Below are positions 4,179 to 7,338 of a DNA stretch of 7,338 nucleotides, one piece after another; positions within the stretch are counted from its first letter, which is position 1; each line of letters opens with the position of its first letter. The position numbers were made by a program, and so were the translations under genes. The stretch comes from Oscillospiraceae bacterium. GTDB taxonomy: Bacteria > Bacillota > Clostridia > Oscillospirales > Acutalibacteraceae. A model generated the notes under the pieces. It was not told the origin of the DNA. It worked only from the letters and a program-made list of their open reading frames with translations, and ran no database searches. The stretch lies in contig JAJXDX010000022.1 in the NCBI GenBank assembly GCA_021640185.1, positions 6,094-13,431 on the forward strand. The letters are read 5' to 3'.

Positions 4179-7040
4179 ATGCTCGAGATCCGCGAACTCA
4201 CCAAGATCTACCGTCCAAAACGCGGCGTGCCCGTCACGGCGCTCGATCATGTTTCGCTGCGGCTGCCGTCGCACGGGATGGTGTTTTTGCTGGGCAAGTC
4301 CGGCAGCGGCAAATCGACGCTGCTCAACCTGCTCGGCGGTCTCGACCGCGCCGACAGCGGCGAGATCCTGATCCGCGGCGCATCCGCCGAAAACTTCCGG
4401 CAGGAGCATTTCGACAGCTACCGCAACACCTACGTCGGCTTCATTTTTCAGGAATACAATATCCTTGACGAGTTCACCGTCGGCGCGAACATCGCCTTGG
4501 CGATCGAGCTGCAGGGCCGCCGCGCGACCGACGAACAGATCGCTCAGATCCTGCATGAGGTCGACCTCGACGGCTACGGCGCACGCCGCCCGAACGAGCT
4601 GTCCGGCGGCCAGAAGCAGCGCGTGGCGATCGCCCGCGCGCTGGTCAAGCAGCCGCGCATCATCATGGCGGACGAGCCGACCGGCGCGCTCGATTCCGCC
4701 ACCGGCCGGCAGATCTTAGACACGCTCAAGCGCCTGTCCGCCGACCGGCTGGTGATCGTCGTTTCGCACGACCGCGAATTTGCCGAGCGGTACGCCGACC
4801 GCATCATCGAATTGGCGGACGGCCGCGTCGTCGCCGACGTCACCTACACCGAGCAGAGCACACCGCAGACGGACGCGGCACAGCCGCTCACGTTCTCCGG
4901 CAGTACGGTCACCCTCGCCCCCGGCTATCATCTGACCGAGGAGGACCGCGCGCAGATCAACGCCTACATCGACGCTTTGGCCAAGGACCGGCCGCAGGCG
5001 GTGACGCTTTCGGCCGCCCCGGCGGCACGGCGGCTCGCCGTGCCGACCGATCCGGCCGCCGTACAGGGCGAGGGCGGCGGATTTTCGCTGATCCGCTCCC
5101 GCCTGCCGCTGCGCTGCGCGTTCAAGATCGGCGGCAGCAGCCTTGGACATAAGCGGCTGCGTCTGGCCGTCACGATCGTCCTGTCGTGCATCGCATTCGG
5201 CCTGTTCGGTCTGGCAGACACCTTCGCCGGCTACGACCATATCCGCGCCTGCACCGATTCGCTGCTCGACACCGGGACGGACTACGTCGCCGTCGATAAA
5301 GAGATGACATTCACCGACGGCCAAAGCGCCGATAGCGGGCCGATGACCGTTTCCGGCCTGCGGCTGCTGCCGAAGGATCTGACCGCCTTCACCGAGCAGA
5401 CCGGCGTGCCGGTGGTGGGCGTGTACGTCCCGCGCGACAGCCGCCTCCGGTTCAATGAGAGCCTTTGCCCGGAGGACGAAAACGAGGCCACGCGCCTGCG
5501 CAACGTGTTCCCCACCGCGCTCAACGGCCTTGTCCAGATCGATGAACAGACGCTCGACCGCCTCGGTTGGCCGCTCGTCGCCGGGCGTCTGCCCGACGGC
5601 ACGAAGGACGAGATCGTGCTGACCTCCTTTGTCTGCCAGTCGTTCATCCGCATGGGCTACACCGACGGCCGCACGGACGAAAAGGGCGCGCCGATCGCAG
5701 TAAAGATCGCGTCTGCGGCCGACATGGTGGGCAAAACGGTCCGCATCGACGAAAAGGCCTTCACCGTCACCGGCGTGATCGATACGCAGCCGGATCTCGA
5801 GCGCTATATGGTCCTGACGGAGCCGCAGACCGACGCCATGACCACGGTGGAGATCATGGCGCGCTTCGCCCTGTCGCAGGAATGGAGCTATGCCCTGCGC
5901 TATAGCCTGCACGCCACCGGCTTCGTCGGCAGCGGATATGTCGACCGCCTGATCGCGGCCGAGCCGTCCACCCGCCAGATCAACAAAAGCGGGTACAACA
6001 GCCTGTATCTGTACACGGAGCAGCCGGACGACGCCGCGAACGCCCCGATCGGCATCGCACCGGACTACATCGCCCGCCTGTCCGACATCGACCGAAAGGA
6101 CATCGTCTGGCTCGACGGCGCGCAGACCGCCCTTGGTGAAAAGGATCTGATCGTGTCGCTGGATCTGATCGCCTACCCGCTCCAACAGCTGCAAGGCTCC
6201 GCCGGTACGGCCGTGACCGATGACGAGCCGGCCTACGACGACGGGAACACCGGTCTGCCGGCCGAGGGCGACACCGAGGCATTGCGGCAGCTCGTCCGGC
6301 GGCTGCTCGCGCAGCCCGGCAACGGCAGCCTGATCGAGGACAGCCGCCGCACCACCTTGGATGACCGGATCGACGGCTACCGGATCGTTGGGGTCATCGA
6401 CTACCGGACCGACCCGACGCTGTCGGACACGGTCGTCGTCGGCAGCACGCTGTATTCTCTGCTCACCACCGACGAGGACGGCAGCTACACCTTCGCTGCC
6501 GGACGGATGCCCGACACGGCGGACGGCGTGCGCACCGTCGTGCGCACCTGCTACCGCGGCACGGACGGCGTGCGCTACCCGCTGTCCAACGCCGTCACGT
6601 TCGAGCTCGACGCGCTCAACGATCTGCTCGGCACGCTCGCCAAGGGCTTTTTGGGGATCGGCATCGCGTTCGCGCTGTTCGCCTCGCTGATGCTGGCCAA
6701 CTTCATCGCCGTCAGCATCGCTTATAAGAAGCAGGAGATCGGCATCCTGCGCGCCATCGGCTCGCGCAGCAACGATGTGTTCCGCATCTTCTTTGCCGAG
6801 GCGTTCATCATCGCCATGATCAATTTCGTCCTGTCTACCGTCGGTGTCGCACTGCTGACCGGATGGATCAACGCCCTGATCCGTAACGAGCTGCACATCC
6901 TCGTCACCGTGCTCGGGTTCGGCCTGCGGCAGACGCTGCTGCTGTTCGCGGTCAGTCTGCTCGTCGCGGCACTGGCCAGCTTCTTCCCCGTACGCCGCAT
7001 CGCCGCCAAACGTCCGATCGACGCCATCCGCGGCCGCTGA
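4179..7040 (+). CDS. ABC transporter, fused ATP-binding and FtsX/MacB-type permease (953 aa)
   Basis: This is a single-chain ABC protein with MacB-like layout. The ATPase (about 1-225) has Walker A GKSGSGKST (39-47, K45), Q-loop Q91, signature LSGGQ (141-145), Walker B IIMADE (161-166) and H-loop H197. A roughly 100-residue linker leads to membrane segment 1 (about 327-347). A very large extracytoplasmic region (about 350-820) follows, then three C-terminal membrane segments (about 822-846, 870-894, 906-935) forming the FtsX domain, with the typical cytoplasmic loop YKKQEIGILRAIGSRSNDVF (849-868). Family members act in mechanotransmission or export, including antibiotic peptide resistance, rather than import; the substrate here is unknown. 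GAGGG (4167-4171), 7 nt before ATG 4179, sets the start, and the N-terminus MLEIRELTKIY is typical. The ectodomain is about twice that of E. coli MacB and seems to hold two related segments. No adhesion-type partner or two-component system is adjacent. Confidence 0.93.
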   Translation: MLEIRELTKIYRPKRGVPVTALDHVSLRLPSHGMVFLLGKSGSGKSTLLNLLGGLDRADSGEILIRGASAENFRQEHFDSYRNTYVGFIFQEYNILDEFTVGANIALAIELQGRRATDEQIAQILHEVDLDGYGARRPNELSGGQKQRVAIARALVKQPRIIMADEPTGALDSATGRQILDTLKRLSADRLVIVVSHDREFAERYADRIIELADGRVVADVTYTEQSTPQTDAAQPLTFSGSTVTLAPGYHLTEEDRAQINAYIDALAKDRPQAVTLSAAPAARRLAVPTDPAAVQGEGGGFSLIRSRLPLRCAFKIGGSSLGHKRLRLAVTIVLSCIAFGLFGLADTFAGYDHIRACTDSLLDTGTDYVAVDKEMTFTDGQSADSGPMTVSGLRLLPKDLTAFTEQTGVPVVGVYVPRDSRLRFNESLCPEDENEATRLRNVFPTALNGLVQIDEQTLDRLGWPLVAGRLPDGTKDEIVLTSFVCQSFIRMGYTDGRTDEKGAPIAVKIASAADMVGKTVRIDEKAFTVTGVIDTQPDLERYMVLTEPQTDAMTTVEIMARFALSQEWSYALRYSLHATGFVGSGYVDRLIAAEPSTRQINKSGYNSLYLYTEQPDDAANAPIGIAPDYIARLSDIDRKDIVWLDGAQTALGEKDLIVSLDLIAYPLQQLQGSAGTAVTDDEPAYDDGNTGLPAEGDTEALRQLVRRLLAQPGNGSLIEDSRRTTLDDRIDGYRIVGVIDYRTDPTLSDTVVVGSTLYSLLTTDEDGSYTFAAGRMPDTADGVRTVVRTCYRGTDGVRYPLSNAVTFELDALNDLLGTLAKGFLGIGIAFALFASLMLANFIAVSIAYKKQEIGILRAIGSRSNDVFRIFFAEAFIIAMINFVLSTVGVALLTGWINALIRNELHILVTVLGFGLRQTLLLFAVSLLVAALASFFPVRRIAAKRPIDAIRGR
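6520..6575 (+). repeat. In-frame 14-bp direct repeat inside the transporter gene
   Basis: The 14-mer CGGACGGCGTGCGC occurs at 6520-6533 and again at 6562-6575, exactly 42 nt (14 codons) apart, encoding DGVR twice (ADGVRT and TDGVRY). It may be a small internal duplication in the ectodomain or a by-product of GC-rich codon use. Confidence 0.4.
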
Positions 7041-7055
7041 TCCTCACCCATCGAT

Positions 7056-7103
7056 AAAATATGCCCGCCGGAGAGCGATGCTCTCCGGCGGGCATGATAT
7101 TTT
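7056..7103. terminator. Bidirectional hairpin terminator between convergent genes
   Basis: A perfect 16-bp inverted repeat (7061-7076 and 7080-7095) encloses a 3-nt loop (GAT). Four A at 7056-7059 precede it and four T at 7100-7103 follow it, so each strand shows a short T-run after the stem. It lies 20 nt after the stop of the ABC transporter gene and 19 nt before the stop of the leftward hydrolase gene, and is well placed to end both transcripts. Confidence 0.9.
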
Positions 7104-7114
7104 CTTCGGTCGTT

Positions 7115-7338
7115 TCATTCGATCAGCATCGTGCACACCAGCTGGGCATATGCGCGCACGAGGAAATCGTTCGGGTGGTTGACGTTGTTCGCGGTCATGT
7201 CAAAAAACCGCTTATGCTGCAGCAGCACCTGATGCACCGCCGTCATGTCGCCGACCACCACGCCGCCGCTCTTCCCGGCCACGCCCTGCCGCTCCAGCTG
7301 ATACAGCACCTCGGCATACTGCGTATGGTACGCCGCAT
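7115..7338 (-). CDS. C-terminal end of an SGNH/GDSL-type hydrolase (partial)
   Basis: A leftward frame enters from the right edge and ends at TGA (7117-7115), giving the last 73 residues; the start and the catalytic serine block lie outside the window. The assignment rests on the C-terminal motif NNVNHPNDFLVRAYAQ, which resembles block V of SGNH/GDSL esterases, where the histidine of the catalytic pair is followed by PND and a helix of the form RxYAxxL. The histidine codon is at 7175-7177. The residue three before this histidine, normally Asp in DxxH, is Asn here. The upstream stretch GGVVVGDMTAVHQVLLQHKR (strand-helix) also fits the end of this fold. A GTG at 7309 is internal, since the frame continues through it to the edge. 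The likely role is as an esterase or deacetylase on carbohydrate or lipid; the substrate cannot be told from this fragment. Confidence 0.72.
   Translation of the reverse strand, partial: AAYHTQYAEVLYQLERQGVAGKSGGVVVGDMTAVHQVLLQHKRFFDMTANNVNHPNDFLVRAYAQLVCTMLIE

Noticed and set aside
4716..6896. 726-codon leftward open frame opposite the ABC transporter
   Set aside because: The translation is a low-complexity Val/Gly/Asp/Arg/Gln-rich sequence with no motif, fully inside a gene with clear domains on the other strand.

Overview
The window reads as chromosomal DNA from a GC-rich member of the Clostridia, probably an Oscillospiraceae/Ruminococcaceae-type gut Firmicute. This placement is inferred from strong AGGAGG-type ribosome binding sites, consensus sigma-A promoters, a low-GC-Firmicute-style small helix-turn-helix protein, a PF06541 membrane protein and a fused ATPase-FtsX transporter of a kind common in gut Clostridia. 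No rRNA, tRNA, CRISPR array, insertion sequence or phage structural gene was seen, and no stretch over 300 bases lacks a gene.

Bases 1-1602 hold a tight rightward cluster of four genes: the 3' end of an unrecognised gene, a 61-residue helix-turn-helix protein, a two-helix membrane protein ending in a SHOCT domain, and a roughly six-helix membrane protein with a GTG start. Gaps are 17, 40 and 13 nt, two ribosome binding sites overlap the preceding stop codon, and a 14-bp all-GC hairpin ends the unit. This part is visibly poorer in GC than the rest: one sampled 60-base line (1081-1140) is 42% GC, against 75% for a line inside rarA (2281-2340). It looks like an accessory operon and is the least explained part of the window.

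Bases 1587-3672 are a DNA maintenance block. rarA (AAA+ ATPase acting at stalled forks) runs leftward and nth (endonuclease III) runs rightward. They are divergent from a 142-nt gap holding two back-to-back promoters with identical core hexamers (TTGACA-N17-TATGAT). The 3' end of nth overlaps by 67 bp the 3' end of a leftward gene for a PF06541 membrane protein (3606-4058).

Bases 4179-7040 encode a 953-residue single-chain ABC exporter-like protein: N-terminal ATPase, one membrane helix, a very large extracytoplasmic region with two MacB-like segments, and a C-terminal three-helix FtsX domain. No two-component system lies beside it in the window. A bidirectional hairpin terminator separates it from the leftward 3' end of an SGNH/GDSL-type hydrolase gene that runs off the right edge.
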